This document shows, one piece after another, positions 23,744 to 34,467 of a stretch of 64,000 nt of DNA. How positions within the stretch are numbered: position 1 is the stretch's first letter; the number at the start of each line of letters is the position of its first letter. Below the pieces are notes generated by a model that was given only the letters and a program-made list of their open reading frames with translations, ran no database searches and was not told where the DNA came from. Source of the DNA: Maribacter huludaoensis (GTDB lineage Bacteria; Bacteroidota; Bacteroidia; Flavobacteriales; Flavobacteriaceae); assembly GCF_029350945.1 (NCBI RefSeq), contig NZ_JARKMS010000006.1, forward strand, positions 1-64,000, given 5' to 3'. A program made the position numbers and the translations under genes.

Positions 23744-25195
23744 TTAAGCTTTTCTTCTTGTAATTAAATCTTGTTCTATTTGGTTTTCCATTTTCTTATT
23801 GATTTCATACAGAAATAATAGGGCAATGGCGATAAAAAATGATATAGCAGGATAAATACTTACCAGCATTTTTGTTCCCTCAATAGCGCTGTCTGGCTGT
23901 ACAACTGTTTCTGTAGCGGCAAATTTCTTTGGGATGTAATTGTAGAGTCCCAATATCCAAGTTACCAGAGAGCTGCCTATGGTTAATCCTAGTTTAAGCC
24001 CGATCATCATGGCAGAGAAAATGATGGCTGTTGCACGTCTGTTATTTTTCCATTCGGAATAGTCGGCCACATCAGCTATCATTGCCCATAAAAGCGGAAT
24101 AGTAATTCCATAAAAGAAACCATGAAGTATTTGGGATAGAAACATAAGTTCTACAGAAGTAGCGGGGAAAAAATAGAATACCGCTATGAATAAGGTTGAC
24201 ACGAATAAGGCAGAACCAAAAACATCGCGTTTACCATATTTATCCGCTAAAGCTTTAGAAAGTGAAATGCCAACGATCATGAAAATAATTCCTCCGGCAT
24301 TGAATAGTCCAAAACCAGCTGATATAGGGTTGTCTCCGAAGAAATTGACACCTATACTTTTCAATCCGTTTAAAATAGGACCAATGAAGTCTGCTAAGCT
24401 GTTGGCATCTACGTAGTTTTCAAAATAGTAAACGTATGAACCACCTTTCATAGCCAAGGTTATAAATACCAAAGTTGTCAAAAGCAGCATAATTATCCAC
24501 GGACGGTTTTTAACCAAATCGCCCAAATCTTCTTTAAAACTGGATTTTTGTTCCACTGTTGGTATGACCCTTTCTTTAGTGGTAAAAAAAGTAATTAGTA
24601 ACATTACCGTGCCAATGATCGCCAAATAGGTCATGACAATTTCTATACCTACGGCCTTGTTGCCATTACCGGCATATTGAATAATAGGCAGCATAAATAC
24701 CTGAACAAAGAACTGGGCGAACATTACGGCAACAAATCGAAAAGAAGAAATGCTGTTACGCTCTTTCATACTGCCCGTAATAACACCGCTCAAAGCGGCA
24801 TAGGGCAAATTATTGGCTGCATAAAGTAACAGGAGTAGGGTGTAGGTTACAGCTGCATAGACCACTTTACCCGTATAACTAAAATCTGGTGTGCTAAAAG
24901 CTAATAGTGCTACTACACCCAACGGAACCGAGGTAAATAGGATCCATGGTCTAAATTTGCCCCATTTGCTTCTGGTTCTATCCGCTAAGGCTCCTACGAT
25001 CGGATTAAACGCAAATGCCGCAAGCATACCTACGATGAATATAATTAATGATGCATCATTGGTTTCTAGACCGTAGATATCCGTGTAAAAATATGCCAAA
25101 TAGGTTACCAAGGTTTGAAAAACCAAGTTTGCCGATAAATCTCCCAAGGAGTATCCTATTTTCTCTTTAAGAGATATTTTATAATCGTTGTTCAT
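23744..25195 (-). CDS. GPH-family sugar:cation symporter (xyloside transporter)
   Basis: 483 residues, 12 membrane segments. Motifs typical of the glycoside-pentoside-hexuronide family are present: KIGYSLGDLSANLVFQT at the start, NPIVGALADRTRSKWGKFRPW in the first cytoplasmic loop, and LADKYGKRDVF in the second half. XynP/MelB relatives import disaccharides or oligosaccharides with Na+ or H+. Its position between a GH10 xylanase and a cytoplasmic GH43 indicates uptake of xylobiose or short xylo-oligomers across the inner membrane. A 118-bp gap with a hairpin separates it from the GH10 gene upstream. Confidence 0.9.
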   Translation of the reverse strand: MNNDYKISLKEKIGYSLGDLSANLVFQTLVTYLAYFYTDIYGLETNDASLIIFIVGMLAAFAFNPIVGALADRTRSKWGKFRPWILFTSVPLGVVALLAFSTPDFSYTGKVVYAAVTYTLLLLLYAANNLPYAALSGVITGSMKERNSISSFRFVAVMFAQFFVQVFMLPIIQYAGNGNKAVGIEIVMTYLAIIGTVMLLITFFTTKERVIPTVEQKSSFKEDLGDLVKNRPWIIMLLLTTLVFITLAMKGGSYVYYFENYVDANSLADFIGPILNGLKSIGVNFFGDNPISAGFGLFNAGGIIFMIVGISLSKALADKYGKRDVFGSALFVSTLFIAVFYFFPATSVELMFLSQILHGFFYGITIPLLWAMIADVADYSEWKNNRRATAIIFSAMMIGLKLGLTIGSSLVTWILGLYNYIPKKFAATETVVQPDSAIEGTKMLVSIYPAISFFIAIALLFLYEINKKMENQIEQDLITRRKA

Positions 25196-25277
25196 ATGGT
25201 ATTATTTGATTGGCACCGCCAAAGGGTATTATACCCCAAGGCTTGCCTGGAATTTAAAAGTTTGCTTTCTTTGAATG

Positions 25278-25298
25278 CCTCAAGGGCTTGCCCTGAGG
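25278..25298 (-). other. Hairpin between GH10 and symporter genes
   Basis: CCTCAAGGGC and GCCCTGAGG (25278-25298) form a tight stem with one bulged base. On the minus strand there is no T-run after it, so an attenuator or mRNA-processing element is more likely than a full terminator. Confidence 0.4.
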
Positions 25299-25313
25299 TG
25301 TTTTACTTTTTAA

Positions 25314-26468
25314 TTAAAGAGTACTATCTGTTGCAACTTCAAGAACGCCGTAGTATGCAGGTTTTTTATTGTATTCCCTATCAAATAATAAAGGGTAATT
25401 AGTTCTGTTTTCTATTGGCCAATTGTTTAACCATGATACACCGTCATTAATACCCCAAAAAGTAACGCGGCTAATTTTATCGCTGTGTTTTTTAAATATG
25501 CTGAAGATATCTTTATAACGCTTCGCCAATAGTGTACTTACGGAATCCGGTAATTTTTTGGTGTAAGGGTTCATTTCTTCGCTTCCTTCAAAATTTTGGC
25601 TTACTTCGGCACCTTCCAGATCCCATGGGTTTGGTAATACGGTAATATCAAACTCTGTTATCATCACTTGAATTCCCAAATCAGCATATGCTAATATACT
25701 GGTCTCTATTTCTTCCAAAGTTGGGTCGGTCAAGCCCCAGTGTGCCTGCATACCAATGCCATCGACCCTGGCTCCGTTCTTCTGTAGCATTTTTACAAGT
25801 TCAATTGCTCCGGCTCTTTTTTCTTTACGGGTCATGTTATAATCATTGTAATAAAGCTCCGCTTTTGGGTCGGCTTCTTCTGCCCATTTAAAAGAGTTCA
25901 CTAAATAATCTGGACCTAGCTTTTCTAGAAATAATGAATTACGTAATGTGCCGTCTTCGTTTAGAGCTTCGTTGACTACGTCCCATCCATGAATTTTACC
26001 TGTATACCTAGCAGCTATGGTCTGCACGTGATTTTTTAAACTGGCATTCAATTCTTCTTTAGATGTTATCTTCTTTACCCATTCTGCCAATTGACTATGC
26101 CAGACCAGATTATGGCCAATGAAGGCTATGTTATTTTTAGTGCTGAAATCTATATAACGGTCAGCAGTTTCAAATTCAAATACGCCTTGTTGGGGCTCCA
26201 TATACATCCATTTCATTGAATTTTCAGGCGTAATGGTATTGAACTCTTCTTTTGCAAGTTTTGCCCCTAGGCTATCTTCCTCAAAAATAAGTTGGTCGTT
26301 TACGGCGGCACCTATTACAAATTCATTCTTAAAAGCCTCTTTCAATGAAAGGGTCTCACTTTTTTTAGCTGTTATATTTTTTTCATTACATGCTACTATT
26401 AATACCAATGAGATTGCTATAAGTAAATTGGGTTTTAGTTTTGGGTAATGTGATTTAAAGTTTTTCAT
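25314..26468 (-). CDS. GH10 endo-1,4-beta-xylanase lipoprotein
   Basis: 384 residues. A lipoprotein signal (hydrophobic 14-26, lipobox IVAC) anchors the enzyme, probably at the cell surface. The GH10 TIM barrel shows VVNEALNEDG with the acid/base Glu, MITEFDITVL with the nucleophile Glu, HNLVWHSQ, and WGINDGVSWLNNW near the C-terminus. It cleaves internal beta-1,4-xylosidic bonds of xylan, producing oligomers for SusCD import. There is a single catalytic domain and no carbohydrate-binding module. It is transcribed with the symporter and GH43, after a 208-bp gap from the regulator gene. Confidence 0.95.
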   Translation of the reverse strand: MKNFKSHYPKLKPNLLIAISLVLIVACNEKNITAKKSETLSLKEAFKNEFVIGAAVNDQLIFEEDSLGAKLAKEEFNTITPENSMKWMYMEPQQGVFEFETADRYIDFSTKNNIAFIGHNLVWHSQLAEWVKKITSKEELNASLKNHVQTIAARYTGKIHGWDVVNEALNEDGTLRNSLFLEKLGPDYLVNSFKWAEEADPKAELYYNDYNMTRKEKRAGAIELVKMLQKNGARVDGIGMQAHWGLTDPTLEEIETSILAYADLGIQVMITEFDITVLPNPWDLEGAEVSQNFEGSEEMNPYTKKLPDSVSTLLAKRYKDIFSIFKKHSDKISRVTFWGINDGVSWLNNWPIENRTNYPLLFDREYNKKPAYYGVLEVATDSTL

Positions 26469-26676
26469 GTAATCTATTTGTTGATTGTAATTAGTTGATA
26501 GGATGATAAATGTACAATCTAGCTATAGCTTACATTAGAAATTTTGATGCATTACATGAGAATCTTGTTGCATTTTCCTGATGGAAGATGAGGAAAATAC
26601 GGATTTAGGATATTTGCAAGATGTATTTTGAAGTATTGTAAATAAAACAACCTTTTAAAAATAAAATTTCTGTTTT

Positions 26677-29600
26677 TTATTTGGCACTTTTAAGCTCTGT
26701 TGGAAGTATGCCGAATTCGTTTTTAAAACATTTGCTAAAATAGGAAGCTGAAGAAAAACCGACCTTAAAACCTACTTCACTTATAGATTCGCTACCACTT
26801 TCTATCATTTGTTTGGCTTTTTTAAGGCGTATTTTTCTAATCAGTTCATTTGCCGTCATACCGGTTATGGCTTTAATTTTACGGTAAAGTTGGCTTCTGC
26901 TCAATGACATGTCATCCGCCAAATGTTCTACGTTAAGGTTTGGTTCCGCTAAATTTTCATTTACATAGTCTAGCACCTTTTGCATAAAAGTTTTATCCAA
27001 ATTAGAGGTGTTTTCTAAAAGGGTTATTTTATTCTTATCATTAATGTTGTTTTCTAAGAATTGCTGCCTGCTTTCTATAAGCCTGTTAATGTAAGACTTC
27101 AACAGTTTCATTTCAAACGGTTTGTTGAGGTAGGCATCTGCACCAGAATCTATACCTCTAATTTTGTCACTGCTCATGGCCTTGGCGGTTAGCATTATTA
27201 CAGGTATGTGACTGGTCTTTAAATCTTCCTTGATATGTTTACAAAATTCAAACCCTTCCATTTCTGGCATAATAACGTCCGTAATTATTAAATCAGGTAT
27301 ACCTTTTAAAGCAAATTGCAGTCCTATATTCCCATTTTCGGCTTCAACTACTTTATAATGTGCTCTTAGTTTATTCTTAAGATACGTTCTTAGCTCAGTA
27401 TTATCTTCTACAATTAGTATGGTTTTTTTATTTTCTGATTCAAGGTCAAAAAAATGATCTGTACCCTCTTCTAATTGCTCTTCGGAGATATCTTTATTTT
27501 CTTTTCCGGTTGGGTTCACTGATAGTTCGGATGATTCTAAATGTTCTTTTCCTAAAGGGAAAAACAGTGTAAATTTAGTTCCTTCTCCAATTTCACTATC
27601 TACTTCTACAATGCCTTTGTGTAGTTGAACAAAACTCTGAACCAATTCTAAACCTATACCGGTGCCTGTGCTGCCAAAATATTGTTGCGTTTTGTCAGAC
27701 GCTTGATAAAATCTTTCAAATATATGTTCTATATCATTTTCACTAATACCTGAACCGGTGTCTTTAATACTGATTTCTAAAGCGTTATAGGTAGTTGTAT
27801 CATCAATAAGCGGAAAAATAATCTTTTTACTATGAACGTAGACGCCTAGGGTAATTACACCATTTTCTGGTGTTGCCTTAAAGGAATTTGAGAGTAGATT
27901 GAAAATAACTTTTTCTAGCAAACCTGGATCGCCGTAAAATTCCATTTCTGTATGATCATCGGTTTCGGTGCTTAGTATAATATTCTTTTCAAATGCCTCT
28001 TCTTCAAAATGTTCGGTAATTTCCTTTACAAACTTGTAAGGGTTTATTTTTGAAGTGTTAAGGGTTAATTTGTGTAAGTGAAGTTTTCTAAAATCCATCA
28101 GCTCATTAATTAAGTTTTTAAGCCGATTTGCATTCCTATAAATGATTCTGTGTTTTTCTTTTAGCCCTTTGTTTAATTTGTAATTATTGGTTTCCATGAT
28201 ATCCATAATAGGATTCATGATCAGGGTCAACGGTGTTCTGAACTCATGCGATATATTGGTGAAAAATTGAATTTTCTTCTCGTTTAAAATTTCTTCTTGC
28301 TGTCTTTGAGAACGCTCTAATTGTATTATTCTACGTTCTTCTCTTCGTTTTTCTAAAAACCAATTGGTTATATAAACTATACCTATGAAAAGTAATATGT
28401 AGCCTAAAATCGCCCATTTTGTTTCCCACCATGGGGCTAGAACGGTTATTGGAAGTGATAGCGGGGTTGTAGTCCAAACACCATCATTGTTAGATGCCTT
28501 AACATGAAAGGTGTATTTTCCGGGAGATAGGTTAGTGTAGGTTGCGGATCTTGAATTTCCAACAAAATTCCAGTCATCTTCAAAGCCCTCTAAATAATAC
28601 GCATATTGGTTGTTGTTCGCTCTAGTAAAGTTGACGGCGGCAAATTCTAGGGTAAATACGAATTGATTTGGTTGTAAGGTAAGTTCCTCTACTTCTGAAA
28701 TGTTTTTTTTAATTGGAGCTTCTTCTGCCAAAGGAATTACCGATTTGTTAAATAGTTTAAGATCGGTGAAATATACAAGAGGTCTATACGTGTTGCGTAT
28801 AATATTTTTGGGATTGAAATAGTCTATGCCCTCATAGTTACCAAAATAAAGGAGCCCATTTTTATCTTTTGTTACCGCGTTGTAATTAAAGTTATTGGCG
28901 AGTAGGCCATCTTCCTTATTGTAATTGAAAAACTTTTTGGTTTTGGTATCTAACATGGCCAAACCGGTTTCTCCGCTTACCCATATATTGTGGTTATCGT
29001 CCTCAATGATAGATGATATATTGTCTAACAAAAGGCCGTCATCAATATTATACCACTTAACTGAATTGTTTTTTGTGTTAATTTGGCACAGTCCTTTACC
29101 AAACGTGCCTACCCATATATGCCTTGAGCTATCTTCAAATAAAGATCTAACACTAATAATTTCTGGAGTGTCTAAATTTTTAGAAATTAATTTATTCAGA
29201 ATTTCAATTTCTAGTTCATTGTTGTTAGACCAATAAGACTTTGCCAATCCGTCAGGCCCGCCAAACCATATTTGATCTTTATGGTCTACTAGTACAGTTC
29301 TAATATGGCCTTCTTTTCTTGTAAGGTTTGTAAAGTAGTCTTTAAAGTGATGCTGAAATTCTTTGGTGTTGGGGTCGTAAGAATGTAGACCGCCAAAATA
29401 GGTGCCTATGTAAATGATTCCTTTAGAATCTTCGGAAAAACTAATAATATGATTTGAGGTTAGACTATGGTCGGTAGATTCTGAAGTAAAGTTTTGAAAC
29501 GTTTTTTGCCCCTTTGGTAAATAGAATATGCCAGAGCTCCATGTACCTGCCCATAAATTCTCGTTATTATCCAGAAAGAGGGTCTGTACATCTAAGTTTT

Positions 29601-30831
29601 TTAATTTTGAATTGGCATTATAACGGTCAGATAGATGAACAATCTCTTTGGTTTCTAGATTATATTTATCTATTCCGCCACCGTCCATACCTATCCAAAG
29701 TTGGTTGTCGCTGTCTTGTGCTATACCTGTAACAGAAGGGGATTGTAAAGAGTTTTCATTATAAGGTAGACTTTCTAAATCTAAAAATTTGTCGTAATAT
29801 TTATCATAGACACTAATGCCCTTGTTATAATATCCTAGCCAAATTCTGTCCTGTTTGTCTACAAAAATGGACCAAATGGAGTTAGAGCGTATACGTTTGG
29901 GATCAGATTTATCATACGTATAGTTGTACAGCTGATTTCCGTTGCTATCTAAAAGAAAAAGCCCGTCATTTTCTGTAGCACATATAATGTTTTTGTTCTC
30001 TAAAACTTTAATTTCAAAAATTCTCTTACTGGTAAAGTTGAATGTATTGACAATGTTGTCAGCGCTGTTTTCTTTGGTTATTTTAAACAAACCCTTTTTA
30101 AACGTGCCTATATAAATGTTTTCATTGTCATCAAAAGTTATAGACTGTACACCGTAATCTTTAATAATTGTTCTGTCTTCATTACGTATTTCTACCTTGT
30201 TGAGTATGTTATTGTTTTTTTCATATTTAAATAGACCGCTCAAGGAGCCAATTAGCATAACGCCATTTTTAAATGGAACAATGGTATTGATTACTGACTT
30301 GGTGCCATTCGTGCCAATGGCGTCGTTTATTTTCTCAATTGAATTATCTGCAACGTTTAATTTGTATAGCCCCTGTGCAGGTGTGCCTATGAATAGTGCC
30401 CCTGAGGTATCTTCACTGATAGCAAAGATGGCAACATCTTTTTGGTTTTGTGCATTTTTTGAAACCGGTATACGTTCAAAAATATCCAATTCTTTGTTAT
30501 ATTTATTTAGTCCTTCGTTCGATCCCACCCAAATAGTATGGTTAGAATCCATAAACACGGTGTGCACTATAGAATTATTTATAGTGCTGTTGTCATGGGC
30601 ATTGTGTTTGTATGCCTTAATATCTGTACCATTGTATTTGAAAAGACCTTCGCCATTGGTTGCAATCCAAATTAAACCGTCTTCATCTTGAATTATTTCA
30701 GTTATCGCGCTCTTTGGTATGCCTTCGTCTATAGTTACAAAATTATAGGGTTCTTTACTTTTCTGTCCGCTCACGTGTGCGGCCATTATTATGCAAAAAG
30801 TAATTACACATATAATTAATTTGTTACTCAT
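26677..30831 (-). CDS. Hybrid two-component system sensor/regulator of the xylan locus
   Basis: 1384 residues. A signal peptide (1-22) is followed by a periplasmic sensor of two seven-bladed propellers (repeats ending in IWVGTNGGGL-like units, about 30-740), a Y_Y_Y domain (about 745-805) and one membrane helix (about 812-832). Then come a histidine kinase with the phospho-acceptor His near 862 (NISHEFRTP), an ATPase domain (about 965-1090, GTGIGLELV), a receiver domain (Asp near 1185, TDVIMPEMEG) and an AraC-type DNA-binding domain (about 1285-1384). This is the one-protein regulator that detects oligosaccharides in Bacteroidota and activates the adjacent susC operon. Xylo-oligomer sensing is inferred from its neighbours. 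Confidence 0.95.
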   Translation of the reverse strand: MSNKLIICVITFCIIMAAHVSGQKSKEPYNFVTIDEGIPKSAITEIIQDEDGLIWIATNGEGLFKYNGTDIKAYKHNAHDNSTINNSIVHTVFMDSNHTIWVGSNEGLNKYNKELDIFERIPVSKNAQNQKDVAIFAISEDTSGALFIGTPAQGLYKLNVADNSIEKINDAIGTNGTKSVINTIVPFKNGVMLIGSLSGLFKYEKNNNILNKVEIRNEDRTIIKDYGVQSITFDDNENIYIGTFKKGLFKITKENSADNIVNTFNFTSKRIFEIKVLENKNIICATENDGLFLLDSNGNQLYNYTYDKSDPKRIRSNSIWSIFVDKQDRIWLGYYNKGISVYDKYYDKFLDLESLPYNENSLQSPSVTGIAQDSDNQLWIGMDGGGIDKYNLETKEIVHLSDRYNANSKLKNLDVQTLFLDNNENLWAGTWSSGIFYLPKGQKTFQNFTSESTDHSLTSNHIISFSEDSKGIIYIGTYFGGLHSYDPNTKEFQHHFKDYFTNLTRKEGHIRTVLVDHKDQIWFGGPDGLAKSYWSNNNELEIEILNKLISKNLDTPEIISVRSLFEDSSRHIWVGTFGKGLCQINTKNNSVKWYNIDDGLLLDNISSIIEDDNHNIWVSGETGLAMLDTKTKKFFNYNKEDGLLANNFNYNAVTKDKNGLLYFGNYEGIDYFNPKNIIRNTYRPLVYFTDLKLFNKSVIPLAEEAPIKKNISEVEELTLQPNQFVFTLEFAAVNFTRANNNQYAYYLEGFEDDWNFVGNSRSATYTNLSPGKYTFHVKASNNDGVWTTTPLSLPITVLAPWWETKWAILGYILLFIGIVYITNWFLEKRREERRIIQLERSQRQQEEILNEKKIQFFTNISHEFRTPLTLIMNPIMDIMETNNYKLNKGLKEKHRIIYRNANRLKNLINELMDFRKLHLHKLTLNTSKINPYKFVKEITEHFEEEAFEKNIILSTETDDHTEMEFYGDPGLLEKVIFNLLSNSFKATPENGVITLGVYVHSKKIIFPLIDDTTTYNALEISIKDTGSGISENDIEHIFERFYQASDKTQQYFGSTGTGIGLELVQSFVQLHKGIVEVDSEIGEGTKFTLFFPLGKEHLESSELSVNPTGKENKDISEEQLEEGTDHFFDLESENKKTILIVEDNTELRTYLKNKLRAHYKVVEAENGNIGLQFALKGIPDLIITDVIMPEMEGFEFCKHIKEDLKTSHIPVIMLTAKAMSSDKIRGIDSGADAYLNKPFEMKLLKSYINRLIESRQQFLENNINDKNKITLLENTSNLDKTFMQKVLDYVNENLAEPNLNVEHLADDMSLSRSQLYRKIKAITGMTANELIRKIRLKKAKQMIESGSESISEVGFKVGFSSASYFSKCFKNEFGILPTELKSAK

Positions 30832-31047
30832 GTTGTATTAGAGTTGATTTTAAGTTTTATGGTCTACACTTTAAAAGTGTTATTTTTAAAAATAGTTCAA
30901 ATCTGCCATCAAACGATTATTTTCATTACTGATTACTAGTAATATTAGAAGGCTTTGATGGTTTGCCGTTACTATATTTTAAAACTCATTTGAGATTTTT
31001 CGGCTATTGCACGTGATTAATATAAATTATTAACGATAACCTTTTCG

Positions 31048-34000
31048 TCAATTCCATCTTACAAATTGTAAATAGTCGTTGTTTTTTGCCGCAATGAGAT
31101 AAGGTGTTTTATTTTTATGGACAATGCCCATCGCTTTTACATCACCTGGTATAAACAAACCGCTTTCGTTGGCTGTTACACTTTTAAAATTGCCTTTTCC
31201 GTCTCCTTTTAAAAGCAATCCATAACCGGCATCATTTCTTGGTGTTTCTACTTCGGATACAAATAGGTTGCCAGCAATAAGAATATCTAGGAATCCGTCT
31301 TTGTCATAATCATTCACCAATATTTGATTGATGCTAGAAATTTGAGCTTCAATAGGTAATTGATGAACTATGAATTTGCCATCTTTATTTTCTAGGTATA
31401 CACTTGCAAAAGACTTTACTTGATAGTGTAAGGAAGATTCTAAGGACTTTTCAGTGTAGACATCTTCTAGTGTGGCCTCTGCAAAACTCTCATAGTTCTG
31501 AAATTTTCGCTTTATTGCCGGTATTTGTTGAGAAGAACATTCTCTACCTCTTAATGGGTATTGTTTACCATCATTATAGTAGCTTAAAACAATATCTTCT
31601 TTGTTGTCCTTATCAAAATCATTTACAAAAATATCAAAGGTTTCATCCTTGGTTGCTTTGTATTTATAGTTGAGCCCATTGTTACCTACTACATAGTCCA
31701 TATCACCATCTTGATCAAAATCTCCCTGTTCTATACTCCACCACCAACCGGTAGTATCAGCAGTTAACCCAAGCTCCTTTGAGACTTCTGTAAAACCGGT
31801 AGCACTATTTTTAAAAACCCTAATAGGCATCCACTCGCCAACTACAATGATATCTTGCCAACCATCATTATCGTAATCTGTTATGACCGCACTCGTGGCC
31901 ATGCCCAAGTCCTTAAATTCTTTGGGCTGCAACTTTTCGTTGACCCTAAAGGCTACTTTCTCTTTGGTACTAATATTTTCTAAAATGTAACTATCCGCAG
32001 GGCTAGGGTATCTTCCCGGTACCTGTCTGCCTAGCACCAAAAGATCATCATCGCCATCTTTGTCAAAATCGGCATTGTACACTTTAGAACCGCTTATGTT
32101 CAACGACGGCATATTTTCAGAGGGGACCTTACTGAATTCCCCATAACCATTGTTTACATACAATCTATCCTTTAGCCTCTCGCTGTTTTCCGTAAACTCA
32201 TAACCGCCGCTTACAACGTAGAGATCGTTGTCTCCATCACTGTCCGCATCAAAAAACAAGGCACCGGTATCTTCGCTTAATATATCATCATCTAAAAAAG
32301 AAGTGTCCGCCTTTACAAAGCCGTTTGTATCTTGTATGAAAATGCTTCCGGTTGAACTAACGGAACCTCCAATAAAATAATCTTCTAAATTATCTCCATT
32401 TACATCGCCAACAGCCAAAGCAGGACCAAATGCCGACATTTGATGGGGTAGGAGTACCTGTGTAGCAAAGTCGTCATAATAGTTTTCTAAATGCTTATGT
32501 TCCGGAAAAACCGCAGTAGTATCCGTTTCAAAAATCTGTAGCGTTTTTGTGTCTGCTATGGCATTTTCTTTTGCGTTTTCAGAGGATATAATCAGTTTTT
32601 GATTACCATCTATACCAGTTAATTTTTGAACCCTACCATCTGTCCAAACTACCTTTAGTTCATCTACTTTGCTATGCTTACCTATACCAAAGTGCAATTC
32701 TGGGGCAACAGATGATTGAAACCCTCTGGATAGTGTTAGTTCTTGTGTTTGTGTTACACCGTCTATAGTAACAGAAACCCGGTTGCCCAGACCAGAAGTG
32801 TTACCTGGTTTGCCTGTAAACTTGATTGAAATATAATTATTGATTTCAGAGCTCCTGTTCTCAAATAATGATGCCTTGTCGTCAATATTGTTCGTTATAA
32901 TTTCTAGGTCACCGTCGTTGTCCAGATCTGCGTATACTACACCGTTAGAAAACCCTTTATAATCAATGCCCCAAGTTTCATTTGCCATTTCAAAATCTAG
33001 ATTGCCGTTATTCTTGAAAATGAAATTTTCTATCTTTTCTGATGGTATACTCTTGCTTAATTGTAAAAGGGTGTCCTTTTCAATTTTAATATCTTCTAGT
33101 TTTTTAAAATAATCGTTGTTATTGATTTCTTTTCTTGTGCCGTTACTGACAAACAGATCTTTATTGCCGTCATTATCAAAATCGGCAAACAATGGTCCCC
33201 AGCTCCAATCCGTAGATGATGTGCCCGTTATTCTAGAAACGTTAGAAAAATGAGGAATGCCATCGGTATAGATACCTGAGTTCAATTGCATGCAGTTATG
33301 CATGTATTGGTAATGAAAACCGGCATTGACAACACCCCAAAATAAACTTGGGTTCATGCTTGCCATATTGGCTTTTTTTCTTCTGTTACTTCTGGCATCC
33401 ATATCAACTTGAAATATATCCAGGTTGCCATCATTGTTGATATCGGCTATATCCGTACCCATGCCATAGAATGCGGTATGGGCGGTAGCTTGCTTAACGA
33501 CCTCTTTGAACGTGCCGTTCTGATTGTTGAGGTACATAAAGTCCGGAGAATTAAAATCATTGGAAACATACAAATCCGGCCACCCGTCATTATTGATATC
33601 TCCTACTGTGGCACTTAGTGTTAAACCAAAATTTATAAGTCCTGCTTCTTCTGTAACATCGGTAAATTTGTTTCCGTCATTTCTATATAAGTGATCAGAC
33701 TCTGAAGCTTTTGGGTTCTTCATTTTAAAGGAATAGTAGAATGTGGGCGATGTAAAGTTGGTAGGAGGGTAGTTGGCAACGTACATATCTATATCGCCAT
33801 CTTTATCATAGTCTAGAAAAGTAGCCTGTACGCTATTGCCGGTATCGGCAATACCATATTCTGAAGCTTTTTCAGTGAATGTGCCATCGGTATTATTTAT
33901 AAAAAGCTGATTTTCTTTTGGAGCGAATTTTCCGCCTACTGAGCAATAAATATCTAAAAACCCGTCACCATTTACATCTGCCATGGTAACACCTGTGTAC

Positions 34001-34353
34001 CAGCGACTGTCTCCTGCAACCCCTGCTTTTTCAGATATGTCCTCAAATTTTAGATTTCCTTTATTAAGGTATAATTTGTTGGGAACTTGGTTACCGGTAA
34101 AAAATAGATCTAGAAGACCGTCATTATTAATATCGCCGGTGGCAACACCGCCGCCCATGTATAAATAAGAATATGTGAAGTAATTTAAAGAGTCATTTTC
34201 AGTAAGTACATTACTGAAATCAATACCGGTCTGTTCTGCATTTAAATTTGAAAATATTCTTTTACCGACCGGTTCCATTTTTTTAGAACAATTGATGAAT
34301 GCCAATAAACCTATTGAATAGATTACTGATCTTAGCACAATTGATAATTTCAT
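31048..34353 (-). CDS. FG-GAP/VCBS repeat surface lipoprotein with ASPIC/UnbV domain
   Basis: 1101 residues from the ATG at 34353, chosen because it gives a lipoprotein signal ending AFINC; a start 24 codons upstream would spoil it. Many FG-GAP repeats with calcium-binding D-x-D/N-x-D-G loops (DINNDGLLDLFF, DYDKDGDIDMYV and others) form two propellers. Between them, around residues 500-570, an ASPIC/UnbV region is seen (RVSVTIDGVTQTQEL, FHFGIG-like ELHFGIGKHSKVDEL). No catalytic residues are evident. It lies 115 bp after susD in the xylan locus, a position of surface glycan-binding proteins, so xylan binding is possible. Its function is not established. Confidence 0.8.
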   Translation of the reverse strand: MKLSIVLRSVIYSIGLLAFINCSKKMEPVGKRIFSNLNAEQTGIDFSNVLTENDSLNYFTYSYLYMGGGVATGDINNDGLLDLFFTGNQVPNKLYLNKGNLKFEDISEKAGVAGDSRWYTGVTMADVNGDGFLDIYCSVGGKFAPKENQLFINNTDGTFTEKASEYGIADTGNSVQATFLDYDKDGDIDMYVANYPPTNFTSPTFYYSFKMKNPKASESDHLYRNDGNKFTDVTEEAGLINFGLTLSATVGDINNDGWPDLYVSNDFNSPDFMYLNNQNGTFKEVVKQATAHTAFYGMGTDIADINNDGNLDIFQVDMDARSNRRKKANMASMNPSLFWGVVNAGFHYQYMHNCMQLNSGIYTDGIPHFSNVSRITGTSSTDWSWGPLFADFDNDGNKDLFVSNGTRKEINNNDYFKKLEDIKIEKDTLLQLSKSIPSEKIENFIFKNNGNLDFEMANETWGIDYKGFSNGVVYADLDNDGDLEIITNNIDDKASLFENRSSEINNYISIKFTGKPGNTSGLGNRVSVTIDGVTQTQELTLSRGFQSSVAPELHFGIGKHSKVDELKVVWTDGRVQKLTGIDGNQKLIISSENAKENAIADTKTLQIFETDTTAVFPEHKHLENYYDDFATQVLLPHQMSAFGPALAVGDVNGDNLEDYFIGGSVSSTGSIFIQDTNGFVKADTSFLDDDILSEDTGALFFDADSDGDNDLYVVSGGYEFTENSERLKDRLYVNNGYGEFSKVPSENMPSLNISGSKVYNADFDKDGDDDLLVLGRQVPGRYPSPADSYILENISTKEKVAFRVNEKLQPKEFKDLGMATSAVITDYDNDGWQDIIVVGEWMPIRVFKNSATGFTEVSKELGLTADTTGWWWSIEQGDFDQDGDMDYVVGNNGLNYKYKATKDETFDIFVNDFDKDNKEDIVLSYYNDGKQYPLRGRECSSQQIPAIKRKFQNYESFAEATLEDVYTEKSLESSLHYQVKSFASVYLENKDGKFIVHQLPIEAQISSINQILVNDYDKDGFLDILIAGNLFVSEVETPRNDAGYGLLLKGDGKGNFKSVTANESGLFIPGDVKAMGIVHKNKTPYLIAAKNNDYLQFVRWN

Positions 34354-34467
34354 TTTATAGTTGTTTGAAGATAAATATAGAGTACAAATTCTTATTATTG
34401 AAAAAAGCAGCATGACTGCACACATGCTGCTTAAAGTAATTCAACTAACTAACTTAACAATAAAATT

